Shown: in pieces, positions 17,797 to 26,922 of the stretch
Numbering within the stretch: position 1 is the first letter of the stretch
Layout of the letters: each line of letters starts with the position of its first letter
Source of the DNA: Pyrinomonadaceae bacterium
Lineage (GTDB): Bacteria > Acidobacteriota > Blastocatellia > Pyrinomonadales > Pyrinomonadaceae
Assembly: GCA_013811945.1 (NCBI GenBank)
Contig: JACCUI010000189.1
Location: 1 to 59,568, forward strand
Reading direction: 5' to 3'
Length of the DNA stretch: 59,568 nucleotides
Translations under genes and position numbers: made by a program
Notes under the pieces: model-generated
What the model saw: only the letters and a program-made list of their open reading frames with translations
Told to the model about the DNA's origin: nothing
Database searches by the model: none

Positions 17797-18069
17797 TCAT
17801 TCCGCTGTTGTAGGATCGATAACTGTCTTGATCTCAGAAACTCGATTAGCCGGAAACCCACCCTGCGTCGCGTGTTCTCTGATCATGTCTTCGTTCGGTG
17901 CAATGTAGACGCAGTAAATTTTGTCACCGGTCACGTAGCTTTGCAGCCATTGAATCTGCGGGCCCATCTTCTGCAGAACTCCGCACGATGTCTGGGAGAT
18001 GGTTTGCAATTCTGATCCTGACAAATTGCCGGCCCCCGGAATTTCTCGTTCAATTAAAAACTTCGGCAT
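17797..18069 (-). CDS. DUF4242-type (SCO4226-like) small protein
   Basis: 90 residues: PKFLIEREIPGAGNLSGSELQTI, then QWLQSYVTGDKIYCVYIAPNEDMIREHATQGGFPANRV. This is the DUF4242 ferredoxin-like fold; one Streptomyces member has been reported to bind nickel, but no function is established. The start at 18069 has GGAG 8 bases upstream; an ATG 6 bases earlier would be too close to the SD. It lies between the E1beta and E2 genes in the same operon, so it is coexpressed with the complex. Confidence 0.85.
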   Translation of the reverse strand: MPKFLIEREIPGAGNLSGSELQTISQTSCGVLQKMGPQIQWLQSYVTGDKIYCVYIAPNEDMIREHATQGGFPANRVSEIKTVIDPTTAE

Positions 18070-18097
18070 AGTCATTCTCCTTTCGTAAGAGTTGTCC

Positions 18098-19126
18098 TTA
18101 AAAAGCTGCCAGTTTTCGCGCCGCGTCTACCACGTCTTTCGTCTGCGGCAGGTAGTAGTCCTCGAGCGGCGGGGAGTAAGGCACTGGAGTATCGATCGAA
18201 GCGAGCCGCAACACCGGTGCATCCAGCCATTCGAAAGCCTCTTCGCCAATCATTGCCGCTATCTCGCCACCAATCCCGCCTGTGCGCGAAGCTTCGTGTA
18301 GCACCAGCGCCCGGCTGGTTTTCTTAACACTCGTCACGATTGCCGTTTTGTCGAGGGGCGCGAGGCTGCGCAGATCGATGATCTCAACGTCGAGACCTTC
18401 CTTTTCCAATTCTTCGGCAGCATCGAGCGCCGTCAGCACCATGGCCCCAAACGTTATGATCGTAAGATCCCGGCCGTCACGTACCGTGCGGGCTTTGCCA
18501 ATCTCAACGATGTAGTCGTCCGCAGGAATCTCTTCACGCAAACGTGGCAGCCGGTAGAGTTTCTTATGTTCGAAGAAGAGCACTGGATCAGGATCGCGGA
18601 TAGCGGCTTTGATCAGGCCCTTCGCGTCGTAGGCGGTGGAGGGTTCAACCATCTTAAGGCCGGCGGTGTTGAGAAAAAACGATTCCGGATTGAGAGAGTG
18701 GAACGGGCCGGTGCGCAAGCCCGAGCCGCAGGGACCACGAAAGACAGCCGGTATGCCAGCGCCCCAACGATAGCGGCACTTAGCAGCGTAGTTGGTCAGC
18801 AAATCAAACCCGGCTGAGATGAAATCGATGAACTGGAATTCGGCAACCGGCCGCATGCCCATGAGCGCCGCGCCACAGGCAGCCCCAACAATTGCGCCTT
18901 CTGAAATGGGTGTATCAATGACCCGCCCGTTACCAAACTCCTCAATCAGCCCATCGGTGACTTTGAAAGCTCCACCATAGGCGCCCACATCCTCCCCGAT
19001 AACGAAGACAGTCGGGTCGCGTTCCATTTCTTCCCATATGCCCTGACGGATGGCCTCCACCAGGGTCACCACTCCGCCCCGATCGGGTCGTGCTGACTTG
19101 TGCTCTTTTTTGACTGCAGTAGACAT
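18098..19126 (-). CDS. 2-oxoacid dehydrogenase E1 beta subunit
   Basis: 342 residues, the whole length of a transketolase-like beta subunit. VTLVEAIRQGIWEEMERDPTVFVIGEDVGAYGGAFKVT begins the pyrimidine-binding domain, with the Glu that activates TPP in GEDVG. ISEGAIVGAACGAALMGMRPVAEFQFIDF and the C-terminal transketolase domain (TIITFGAMVLTALDAAEELEKEGLDVEIIDLRSLAPLD) follow. Pairs with the E1alpha at 19983 and the E2. The ATG at 19126 is preferred to a TTG 9 bases upstream; neither has a strong SD. Confidence 0.95.
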   Translation of the reverse strand: MSTAVKKEHKSARPDRGGVVTLVEAIRQGIWEEMERDPTVFVIGEDVGAYGGAFKVTDGLIEEFGNGRVIDTPISEGAIVGAACGAALMGMRPVAEFQFIDFISAGFDLLTNYAAKCRYRWGAGIPAVFRGPCGSGLRTGPFHSLNPESFFLNTAGLKMVEPSTAYDAKGLIKAAIRDPDPVLFFEHKKLYRLPRLREEIPADDYIVEIGKARTVRDGRDLTIITFGAMVLTALDAAEELEKEGLDVEIIDLRSLAPLDKTAIVTSVKKTSRALVLHEASRTGGIGGEIAAMIGEEAFEWLDAPVLRLASIDTPVPYSPPLEDYYLPQTKDVVDAARKLAAF

Positions 19127-19153
19127 TGTGATCAAACTCGACTCGTTCGGAGG

Positions 19154-19405
19154 TCACTCAACCTCGATGCCTCGCTCCTTTGCGATGCCGCGCGCTTTCA
19201 TGACCACGTCATCGTCCACGGATTCGGCGCCACCCGTCCATCCCAGAATTTCTTCGATGGGCCGTCCCAGGGCGATGGCCAGTTTCTCATCGCTTCCATC
19301 AAATCCGTTATCGCGCAGTCGTTTGAGGATGGCGCGACCGTGCGTTTCGTTCGTTCCGCGATCATCGACCGACTGGTTTGTTAGTTCGTTCTTTGGTGTG
19401 CTCAT
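19154..19405 (-). CDS. Small unknown protein inside the dehydrogenase operon
   Basis: 83 residues, acidic and probably helical (GRAILKRLRDNGFDGSDEKLAIALGRPIEEILGWTGGAESVDDDVVMKARGIAKERGIEVE). AGGGGA lies 5 bases before the ATG, and the stop is 27 bases before E1beta, so it is very likely translated. LAIALGRPIEEILGW suggests a helix-turn-helix-like fold, but that is a guess. No family recognised. Confidence 0.65.
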   Translation of the reverse strand: MSTPKNELTNQSVDDRGTNETHGRAILKRLRDNGFDGSDEKLAIALGRPIEEILGWTGGAESVDDDVVMKARGIAKERGIEVE

Positions 19406-19488
19406 TTTTGTCCCCTGGTTTTAAGTCTAGCTTGTATTGGACCTTCTTCATCAAAATCTTTGGCCTAATTGATAGCTTCACGCGCTCA

Positions 19489-19908
19489 TTACTTCAAGTA
19501 CTTCGTGGCGATGTCTGGGCTTTTGGGATTCACGATTAGCCGCTGCTGTTTCGGATCGATCACGACGTCAAGATCCTCCAGAGGAATTGAACCAAGCAAC
19601 GGCTCTTCTGCTCCGGGCAGGACCACTGCTCTCACGGTAGTCGAGCGGTTTTCGAACTGTATTTCAACCGGTCCTACCACCTCACCCCTAATCTCGCTGT
19701 CGTCAGCCAATCGAAATACCTGTTCCTGTATCAGAGGTAAATCGAGTTGCTGTCTAATGTGATCCGTGATGACCAGCATGTAAGCCCCACTATCGACCAT
19801 TGCTCTTATCCGCATTCGCTTGATTTTGTTTTCTGACAAAGATCCACGACGATGCCGCATAAGATCCTCAGTACTCACTAGTTCGATTTCGGCATAAACG
19901 AGCCCCAT
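19489..19908 (-). CDS. Retropepsin-like (clan AA) aspartic protease homologue
   Basis: 139 residues. GLVYAEIELVSTEDL... then RAMVDSGAYMLVITDHIRQQLDLP, the single DSGA active-site motif of clan AA retropepsin-like proteins, and a later hydrophobic-GS pair (PLLGSIPLEDLDVVIDP) that completes the half-pepsin fold. It would act as a homodimer. A GGAGG 7 bases upstream fixes the ATG at 19908; an upstream ATG at 19980 is just after the E1alpha stop and adds an unstructured 24 residues. It lies between E1alpha and the 83-residue gene in the operon, an unusual position. Substrate unknown. Confidence 0.8.
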   Translation of the reverse strand: MGLVYAEIELVSTEDLMRHRRGSLSENKIKRMRIRAMVDSGAYMLVITDHIRQQLDLPLIQEQVFRLADDSEIRGEVVGPVEIQFENRSTTVRAVVLPGAEEPLLGSIPLEDLDVVIDPKQQRLIVNPKSPDIATKYLK

Positions 19909-19982
19909 TTTCGATCCTCCGGTGGGTGAGACAACCTTAGGAATTTCTTCAGAACTTCTCTTGTCGGTGGGTAAAAGCATAG

Positions 19983-21146
19983 TTAGCTCTTCAGAACCTG
20001 CGGCCGAAATGCCGGCTTCACAATGCTGTTGTCGAAAACTCTATACGCGGCATGCTCCGGATCGGGCATAGGTGAGGATTCAGCCCAGGCGCAGTCTTCT
20101 TCAATCTCGCGCTCGACATCCGTGGTGATTTCTTCCAGCTTTGATTTGTCTGCGACACCTGTTTCCGTCAAAAACCGTTCGTAGCGATCAAGGGGATCGT
20201 TGTGCTTCTCCCACCACTCAATTTCGCCCGACGGCACGTAGCGCTGATCATCGTGCTCGGCGTGACCCTTGCGGCGATATGTTTTAGCTTCAATCAAAAC
20301 GGCGCCACCGCCCCGGCGCGCGAATTCCGCCGCGCGCTTGGTCACTTCGTAGCAGGCAATAACATCGTTGCCGTCCACGATGTGTGCGGGAATGCCATAA
20401 CCCGCGGCCTTCTCCGCCAGATCTTTGACGGCGGTTTGCAGGCTGGTAGGTGTGGAGTACGCGTAGTGGTTGTACTCGGCGACGACAATCAGCGGCAGGC
20501 GTTGAACGGCGGCAAAGTTTAATCCTTCATGAAACGCGCCCGTGCTCATGCCGCCGTCACCGATGTAGGCGAGGGCCACGGTTGGTTTCTTTTGCATGCG
20601 CGCGGCCAGCAGCACCCCAGTCATTACGGGGATCATGTCGCCTAAGTGCGAGATAGGTCCGATAAACCCTTTCTCCATGTCTCCGAAATGGATATTGAGA
20701 TCATGGCCCCCCGACGGTCCCCAGGCCTTCGCCATGTACTGAGCGAATATCTCGCGAGGCCGAATGCCTTTTACCAGGACGGCGCCGAGATCCCGGATCA
20801 AAGGTGTAATGAAATCCCGCGGCTGTATTGCATAGGCGCTGCCCACGGCAGTCGCCTCCTGGCCCAGAGACCGAAAGACCCCGCCCACAACTTTGGTCTG
20901 GCGATAAAGATTGACGAGCCGCTCCTCAACCAAACGCGTGAGCTTCAAATAACGATACAGCTCAAGCAACTGCTCGGGTTTGAGCGTGGTGTCACCGGTG
21001 CAGCTCAATGGTTTGCCGTCCGGCGGTTTGCGTGGCGCGTACTTGGTAAAAATGCGCGGCTCGCTGCGCGGCGGGCGAGGCCGACGGCGCCGTCGATCCC
21101 GGCTACCTGGCCTGCGCTCACTAGTTTGTGGTTGCTCCTGGTCCAT
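19983..21146 (-). CDS. 2-oxoacid dehydrogenase E1 alpha subunit
   Basis: 387 residues. After an unusual basic N-terminus (RDRRRRRPRPPR at about residues 17-28) comes the TPP-binding domain: LKPEQLLELYRYLKLTRLVEERLVNLYRQ, GGVFRSLGQEATAVG, HLGDMIPVMTGVLLAAR and the TPP motif GDGGMSTGAFHEGLNFAAVQRLPLIVVAEYN. TYRRKGHAEHDDQRYVP is the phosphorylation-loop region. It decarboxylates a 2-oxoacid together with E1beta. The ATG at 21146 is preferred over the TTG just before it. The lack of YRYDGHS-type spacing prevents a firm choice of substrate. Confidence 0.94.
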   Translation of the reverse strand: MDQEQPQTSERRPGSRDRRRRRPRPPRSEPRIFTKYAPRKPPDGKPLSCTGDTTLKPEQLLELYRYLKLTRLVEERLVNLYRQTKVVGGVFRSLGQEATAVGSAYAIQPRDFITPLIRDLGAVLVKGIRPREIFAQYMAKAWGPSGGHDLNIHFGDMEKGFIGPISHLGDMIPVMTGVLLAARMQKKPTVALAYIGDGGMSTGAFHEGLNFAAVQRLPLIVVAEYNHYAYSTPTSLQTAVKDLAEKAAGYGIPAHIVDGNDVIACYEVTKRAAEFARRGGGAVLIEAKTYRRKGHAEHDDQRYVPSGEIEWWEKHNDPLDRYERFLTETGVADKSKLEEITTDVEREIEEDCAWAESSPMPDPEHAAYRVFDNSIVKPAFRPQVLKS

Positions 21147-21167
21147 CAATAATCGCTACACCTGTTT

Positions 21168-21186
21168 ACGTGGTTTCGAACCACGT
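21168..21186. promoter_or_regulatory. Candidate operator dyad upstream of E1alpha
   Basis: ACGTGGTT-TCG-AACCACGT is a perfect 8-bp inverted repeat with 3-base centre, about 22 bases upstream of the E1alpha start codon. It could be a repressor site or a short RNA hairpin covering the translation start. Function inferred only. Confidence 0.4.
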
Positions 21187-21200
21187 TAGACACGATCTAC

Positions 21201-21250
21201 AAAATTACACGAAGTGACACTAACAAGACGTCGTGCTATTCGTGCAATTT
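21201..21250. repeat. Word-type imperfect palindrome A13 (ACACGAAGTG type)
   Basis: Arms 21201-21218 (AAAATTACACGAAGTGAC) and 21233-21250 (GTGCTATTCGTGCAATTT) pair with a few mismatches. It sits between E3 and E1alpha and shares words with A9. Confidence 0.65.
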
Positions 21251-21316
21251 AGTGAATCGTTCGTCAAAGCTTGCAAAAACGAGAGTACTTCAAGCTAACA
21301 ACAATTCCGTTGATTA

Positions 21317-22723
21317 TTAGATATGCACCGTTAGCCCGTGCACACCTTCAGCCGCTTCCATCACCGCCTCCGAGACTGTGGGATGCGCATGCATTGTGCG
21401 ACCGAGTTCTTCCGCGGTAGATTCAAGCTGCATCGCTACGCAGGCTTCGGCAATCAACTCGGTAGCGTGTGGGCCAATAATGTGGATACCTAAAATTTCG
21501 TCATACTTTGCTTCGCTAACGATCTTAACGAATCCTTCTTCCTCGCCGAGGATGCGCGCCTTTCCGGAAGCGGAGAAGGGAAACTTGCCCAGCTTAACTT
21601 CATAACCCATCTCACGCGCTTTCGCCTCAGTGAGACCAACAGAAGCAACTTCGGGATCGCAGTACGTGCAGTTGGGCACAAGTCTCAGATTAATCGGCCT
21701 TACATCCTTATGGCCGGCGATGTGCTCGGCGGCAACTATGCCTTCTTTTGACGCAAGATGGGCCAGCAACGGTGTGGGCACCACGTCGCCAATCGCATAA
21801 ACACCCTTCTCTCCGGTCTGTTGAAACTCGTCGACCTGGATGAAGCCTTTCTCGACCTTGATCTTAGTTCCTTCGAGCCCCAGACCCTCTGTGTAGGGCA
21901 TTCGACCCACAGCGACGAGCAGCATTTCCGCTTCCAGCTTGATCGCTTCGCCCTTCGAGGTTTTTCCAGTTACTACTACACCCTTGTCGCTCCGCTCGAG
22001 TTTCTCCAGCTTTGTATCGACTTGAGACTTGAGGCCGCGTTTGCGGAATGATTTCTCCAGCTCCTTTGAGACTTCTTCATCTTCGAGCGGGACTAGCCGA
22101 GGCAGCAACTCAACGATCGTTGTCTCTGCGCCGAAACGCGAGTAGACCGAAGCGAACTCAACACCCACGGCGCCCGCCCCCATCACAATCAGCGACTTCG
22201 GGACTTCTTTGAGTTCCAGGATGTGATCGCTGTTAACCACGCGCTGTCCGTCGGTGTCGAATCCGGGAATCGGACGCACCACTGAACCGGTGGCGATGAT
22301 GATGTTTTTGGTGTTGACGGTATTATTCTTGCCTTCGCCCTGGGTAACTTCGATCTTGCCGGGCAGCGACAGCTTACCTGTGCCAATGAAAGCCGTGATC
22401 TTATTTTTCTTCATCAGGTATTCGATACCCTTTGAATTCTTCATCACGACTTTCTCTTTACGCTTTTGTACATTTGCGAAGGCGAGCTGAATCCCGGTCG
22501 CCTCAACCCCAAAGTCAGCCGCGTGTTGCATCTGTTCGTAAACGTGGGCTGACATCAAGAGTTGCTTAGTGGGAATGCATCCGCGCAGCGTGCAGGTGCC
22601 TCCCAGGCGTTTGTCCTTTTCGACGATGGCCACCTTCAGCCCTAACTGGGCAGCGCGAATTGCCGCCACGTAGCCACCCGGGCCGCTGCCAATTATCGTT
22701 ACGTCAAACTGTTCGTTATCCAA
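21317..22723 (-). CDS. lpdA: Dihydrolipoyl dehydrogenase (E3)
   Basis: 468 residues. FAD motif VTIIGSGPGGYVAAIRAA, redox-active disulfide GGTCTLRGCIPTK (the usual loop is LNVG), NAD motif VMGAGAVGVEFASVYSRFGA, and active-site HAHPTVSEAVMEAAEG at the dimer interface. It reoxidises lipoyl-E2 with NAD+. The start at TTG 22723 (TTG-GAT-AAC) has GAGGA at ideal spacing; a TTG at 22741 lacks an SD. It heads the operon E3-E1alpha-protease-like-small ORF-E1beta-DUF4242-E2. Confidence 0.96.
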   Translation of the reverse strand: MDNEQFDVTIIGSGPGGYVAAIRAAQLGLKVAIVEKDKRLGGTCTLRGCIPTKQLLMSAHVYEQMQHAADFGVEATGIQLAFANVQKRKEKVVMKNSKGIEYLMKKNKITAFIGTGKLSLPGKIEVTQGEGKNNTVNTKNIIIATGSVVRPIPGFDTDGQRVVNSDHILELKEVPKSLIVMGAGAVGVEFASVYSRFGAETTIVELLPRLVPLEDEEVSKELEKSFRKRGLKSQVDTKLEKLERSDKGVVVTGKTSKGEAIKLEAEMLLVAVGRMPYTEGLGLEGTKIKVEKGFIQVDEFQQTGEKGVYAIGDVVPTPLLAHLASKEGIVAAEHIAGHKDVRPINLRLVPNCTYCDPEVASVGLTEAKAREMGYEVKLGKFPFSASGKARILGEEEGFVKIVSEAKYDEILGIHIIGPHATELIAEACVAMQLESTAEELGRTMHAHPTVSEAVMEAAEGVHGLTVHI

Positions 22724-23049
22724 TTGTGGAGTCCTCTTCAAGACAGTTAATTATAAATGACTGATTAAGAACCAGACCGGTTTCACTCATCTCTTAACCC
22801 GTGATCACGGCGTTCTGTAGTGCTGTAATGAAAGACAGTCATTATAATCATTTGGCTGGCTCACGGCCAATTCCCGCGTCCTGGTTTGGTAGTGGGTCAT
22901 TTTTGAGTCCGGAAGTTCAGAGTTCTCTCTAGGTTGCGGCTTGACGCTACGGTCAAGATGAAGCTTGAACCCTAAACTGAACCAGCAGCGTCTGGTTGTA
23001 TAGGGGTCCAGAGCTATCGGCCTGGTCCCGCCACTCTGAGGACTACCTC
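22724..23049. other. Gap upstream of the E3 operon
   Basis: No gene-like frame. It should hold the promoter of the minus-strand dehydrogenase operon and the former promoter of the rhodanese remnant. A 6-6-6 dyad CTTGAC-N6-GTCAAG lies at 22940-22957; no confident -35/-10 pair was found. Confidence 0.35.
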
Positions 23050-23412
23050 ATGAAGCATTCCGAAGGATTTCCAAGACTAGTCAACCATGCCAAGAGCCGC
23101 ATCCGCGAGGACGGTACAACAAACGAGAGAACGGATTGAGGCCGTCCCGAGTGTTAAGCTCTTTGAGGTACGAGAGGACAACGAGTGTGAGCGAGCCACG
23201 CCGCCGGCGCCGACCACCTCGGCAAGGGCATTATCGACGCGACATTGAGAAGAAGGTCCCGGATAAATCTACAGAACTGATCCTTGACTGCGGTGGTGGC
23301 TATCGTTCTGCGCTTGTCGCCGACGTGTTGCAAGCGATGGGCTACTTTAATGTCTTTTCAATGGACCGGGCTGGAAAGCCTGGAAGGAATCCGGCGCGCC
23401 GACCACTTTGAA
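23050..23412 (+). pseudogene. Rhodanese-domain protein, frameshifted remnant
   Basis: From ATG 23050 one reads MKHSEGFPRLVNHAKSRIRE, the usual N-terminus of a small rhodanese, then a frameshift and a stop (about 23137). Another frame carries QQTRERIEA..LFEVREDNE, a third GHYRRDIEKKVPDKSTELILDCGGGYRSALVADVLQAMGY with the active-site Cys in DCGGGYRS, and the last residues (SMDxxW-like) shift again. At least three frame changes show decay. Function before loss would have been sulfur transfer. Confidence 0.8.
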
Positions 23413-23471
23413 ATGAGAAAGGCTCAAACTTTTGGACGACAGATTGCAGATCGATCTCAGACCTACGGGGT

Positions 23472-25646
23472 TTACTTAGCGAGGCTTGCCACCGAAGCAA
23501 CCAGTTCACTGGGCGCCACCGGCTTGGGCACATGCATCTCGTAACCCGCCGCGCGCGCGCGCGCTGCCTCTTCCGGCCTGGCGTATCCCGTTAGGGCCAG
23601 CGCCGGGATTAATCCACCATGTTCTGCCTCCCGTGCTCGCACTTTTCTAATTAGATCGTAGCCGTCCTCGCCGGGCATACCGATGTCGGACACCAGCACG
23701 TCAGGGTTCCATTGATCTAGTATTTCCAGCGCTTCGCGGGCTGTGAGACTACTCTGGACCTCGGCACCGCTCTGCTGGAGCACCATCGCAACCAAATCGC
23801 GCACGTCCGGGTCGTCGTCAACCACAAGCACCCGCAGCCCTTCTAGGAGTGAGGATGACGTCGTATCACCCGCTGAGCTTCTGCCGCCGTTAAAGCGCGC
23901 CGCATGGCTTTCGTCTCTACCCACGGTAATCAACGGAAACGTCACCGTGAAGGTTGCTCCTTGCCCAACTCCCTGACTAGCGGCGCGGACGGTCCCGCCG
24001 TGCGCCTCGACCAAGTGACGCACGATTGCCAAGCCTAAACCGAGCCCGCCATGCTGGCGCGTCGTCGCGCCGTCAGCCTGACGGAATCGATCGAAGATAT
24101 ATGGCAGAAATTCTGGGCTGATTCCCTCGCCGGAGTCCCTCACGATGATGGCAATGCTGGTGTCGTCGCATTTCATTCGCACATCAACGTGCCCGTCTCT
24201 GGACGTGTACTTGACGGCATTGGTGAGCAGATTCCAAATGATTTGCTGCAGACGCCCGGCATCTCCCGACACCAGTCCCGGGGCGCGATCGAGCATCAGC
24301 CGAAGCTCAACTCCCTTGGCATTCGCTGCCGGGCGCACAGTATCCGTCGCCGCCTCGATTACCGGGACTAACTCAACCGCTCCTTGCTCAAAACGCAGTT
24401 GGCCAGTGATGATGCGCGAGACATCCAGTAGATCGGAGATGAGCTGGTTTTGCGCCCGGGCGTTACGCGCAATGGTTTCTACGGCGCGAGCAGAGGTCTT
24501 TTCATCCAGCTTATGGCGAACCAGCATGTCCGCCCATCCCAGTATGGCATTTAGCGGCGTGCGCAACTCGTGTGAGATGGTGGCGAGGAACTCGTCTTTG
24601 AGGAGGTTTGCTCTTTCTGCCTGCTGCCGCGCCTCATGTTCACTCTTGAGTAAGCGTTCCCTCTCCACTTCGGCCCGTTTCATGTCATCGATGTCCGTGT
24701 TCGAGCCGATCCACATCATCACTTTTCCTTCAGCATCGCGCATCGCTCGGGCGCGGCTGAGATGCCAGCGATACTCACCGTCAGCGCGACGGAAGCGGTG
24801 CTCGAACTGAAACCCTTCGCCTGTGTCAATCGAATGCTGCCAGACGCGAACATTCTCCTTCACGTCACCAGGATGAATGAACTGCGTCCAGCCCCAGTCT
24901 TTAATCTGAAAGAAAGAAAGGCCCGTGAACTCCGTCCACTGCTGGTTAAAGTAATCCACCTCGCCGTTGGGCCGGGCGGTGAAGATTTTTTGCGGCATTG
25001 ACTCTGCCATGAAACGGAAACGTTCTCCGGCTTCGCGCAAGGCTTCCTCCGCCTGCTTGCGTTCGGTGATGTCCATGAAGGTAGTAATAGCGCCGGTGAT
25101 TTCTCCCCGCGCGTTTTTCAGCGCGCCAAAATTGACCAGCACGGGCAGGCGCGAACCGTCGGGCCGCTCGATAAACACTTCCACGTTGAGCGCGGGGATG
25201 CCGGTGCGTAGCACTTCAACCATCGGACTCTGAGTGTGCGGCAACAGCGTGCCGTCTGGAAGCCACAACTTCGCCGAGCCGCAGTGTTGCTCAACCCCGC
25301 ACGCCGGCTCTCTGCCCCAAAGTTCAGCGGCGCGCGTATTGTAATGTTGAATTACCGCGTTCCGGTCGCAGACAAAGACGGCCATGGGCGCTGCAGCGAA
25401 CAAAGTCCGATAGCGTTCCTCGCTTTCGCGCAACGCTTCCTGGGCCTGCTTGCGCTCGGTGATTTTGAGGCGCTTTGCTACGGCAGCGAACTTGGGATCG
25501 CGTTGGGGAGTAGATTTCCTGAAAGTAGATTTTTCGGGAGCCGCTTTCGCCCGGGCTTCTTTAATGGGCAAATCCTTCTCTGCTTGTCGGGGGTGTTTGA
25601 TCCATGCCGCGGGAGATTTGGGAGTCGCGGATTTCTTCCGAGCCAT
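23472..25646 (-). CDS. Hybrid histidine kinase: PAS-PAS-HisKA-HATPase-receiver
   Basis: 724 residues. Basic N-terminus (1-50), PAS (about 60-175, ALRESEERYRTLFAAAPMAVFVCD), second PAS with PAC (about 185-320, RADGEYRWHLSRARAMRDAEG), HisKA with phospho-His in ATISHELRTPLNAILGW, ATPase domain with N-box LLTNAVKYT, G1 DSGEGIS and GGLGLGLAIV, and a C-terminal receiver with acceptor Asp in VLVSDIGMPGEDG. There is no transmembrane segment, so it is a cytosolic sensor. GGGAGG about 6 bases before the ATG at 25646 fixes the start, removing 40 upstream residues. No cognate regulator adjoins. Confidence 0.95.
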   Translation of the reverse strand: MARKKSATPKSPAAWIKHPRQAEKDLPIKEARAKAAPEKSTFRKSTPQRDPKFAAVAKRLKITERKQAQEALRESEERYRTLFAAAPMAVFVCDRNAVIQHYNTRAAELWGREPACGVEQHCGSAKLWLPDGTLLPHTQSPMVEVLRTGIPALNVEVFIERPDGSRLPVLVNFGALKNARGEITGAITTFMDITERKQAEEALREAGERFRFMAESMPQKIFTARPNGEVDYFNQQWTEFTGLSFFQIKDWGWTQFIHPGDVKENVRVWQHSIDTGEGFQFEHRFRRADGEYRWHLSRARAMRDAEGKVMMWIGSNTDIDDMKRAEVERERLLKSEHEARQQAERANLLKDEFLATISHELRTPLNAILGWADMLVRHKLDEKTSARAVETIARNARAQNQLISDLLDVSRIITGQLRFEQGAVELVPVIEAATDTVRPAANAKGVELRLMLDRAPGLVSGDAGRLQQIIWNLLTNAVKYTSRDGHVDVRMKCDDTSIAIIVRDSGEGISPEFLPYIFDRFRQADGATTRQHGGLGLGLAIVRHLVEAHGGTVRAASQGVGQGATFTVTFPLITVGRDESHAARFNGGRSSAGDTTSSSLLEGLRVLVVDDDPDVRDLVAMVLQQSGAEVQSSLTAREALEILDQWNPDVLVSDIGMPGEDGYDLIRKVRAREAEHGGLIPALALTGYARPEEAARARAAGYEMHVPKPVAPSELVASVASLAK

Positions 25647-25935
25647 GTATTGCCTCCCGGTGTTTAACCTGCCCATCGGTTCGCTACGTTTTGGTTTGTC
25701 AAGTTCTATATCACAGGAGATGGTTGGATCCAACCATGACTGGAGCGTTGAGTTGACTTGTTTCATGTTCTGGGGCAGGTGACTGATCGGCTCCTCTGTC
25801 CGCTATACGAACGCCGTGACCAGTCGCCTTACGCTGGACAAAATCTGGCGCTCTCAGCTACTCATTCACAACGAAGAGGCCGATTCAGTCTTTTCTCAAG
25901 TAGGACTCCTCCCTTTCAGCCGTCTTTTAGAGCAA
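25647..25935. other. Divergent gap between the two kinase loci
   Basis: The first 100 bases carry the leader of the minus-strand kinase. Beyond about 25800 a plus-strand frame (SVFSQVGLLPFSRLLEQ) may be a decayed vestige of the missing N-terminal part of the broken kinase, but the resemblance is too weak to assign. Confidence 0.3.
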
Positions 25936-26860
25936 TCAAAAAAGGTTATAATTACAAAGAAATCGTCAATGATGTCGTTGCCGAGATTGACAAGTTACTT
26001 AGGCGTTTGATTAGCGAAGACATCGACCTGGTAACAATTCGCAATCCCGGTTTGGGGAGCATAAAGGCGGACCCCAACCAGCTCTCGGAGGTCATAGTTA
26101 ACTTGGCGGTCAACTCTCGCGATGCCATGCCCAACGGAGGCAAGCTAACCATTGAGACCGACAACGTCTATCTCGACGAAGCTTACGCCCGCAATCACAT
26201 ACCGTCAGCCCAGGACAGTATGTGATGGTGGCGCTCTCTGACACAGGCGAGGGCATGGATGCGGAGACACAGAAGCAGATCTTCGAGCCTTTCTTTACCA
26301 CTAAGGAGGTCGGCAAGGGAACAGGTCTGGGTTTATCGATGGCCTACGGAGTGGTCAAGCAGAGCGGCGGCTTCATTTGGGTTTACAGTGAGGTTGGAAA
26401 GGGCACCACCTTCAAGATCTATCTGCCGATGGTTGAGGGCCAAGTCGAGCACAGCGCTGACATCGCTCCCGAATTGCCTAAAGGGATGCAAACAGTCCTG
26501 CTGGTTGAGGACGAGGAGGCGGTTCGGGAGCTGGTAAGAGATATTCTTGAGCTGCAAGGTTATACGGTGTTGGGCGAGCATGAAGGTAGCGAAGCGCTCC
26601 AACTCTGCGAGCAGTACGACGGACCTATCCACCTGATAATCACGGATGTTGTGATGCCCGGCATGACCGGGCGCGAACTAGTTGAGCATGTATCTTCGAT
26701 GCGTCCGGAAACCTCTGTGCTTTACATGTCAGGCTACACCGATGATGCCATAGTTCGCCACGGTGTGCTGGAACCAGGAACAAACTTTCTTCAAAAGCCC
26801 TTCACACCGGACGCCCTAGCGCGCAAGGTGCATGCGGTCTTGTCGGCTCTTCCTCCTTGA
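25936..26860 (+). pseudogene. Truncated and frameshifted sensor kinase (ATPase + receiver)
   Basis: Frame one (to 26225) reads [49 protein letters not shown]: the part just before and including the ATPase N-box. A one-base shift near 26208 leads into [44 protein letters not shown], then a full receiver domain (VLLVEDEEAVRELV, Asp in IITDVVMPGMTG, FLQKPF). The sensor and HisKA (phospho-His) segments are absent. Translation of the receiver alone from about 26222 is conceivable, but the intact kinase function is lost. Confidence 0.8.
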
Positions 26861-26922
26861 TGAAATCCTTGCCAACTCAACCGACAAATATTTTCCACCG
26901 CCCACGCGCGGGCGACGGAACA

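Noticed and set aside
22940-22957. CTTGAC-N6-GTCAAG as a MerR-type operator
   Set aside because: No MerR-like gene nearby, short arms, and location ahead of a pseudogene; not distinguishable from chance.
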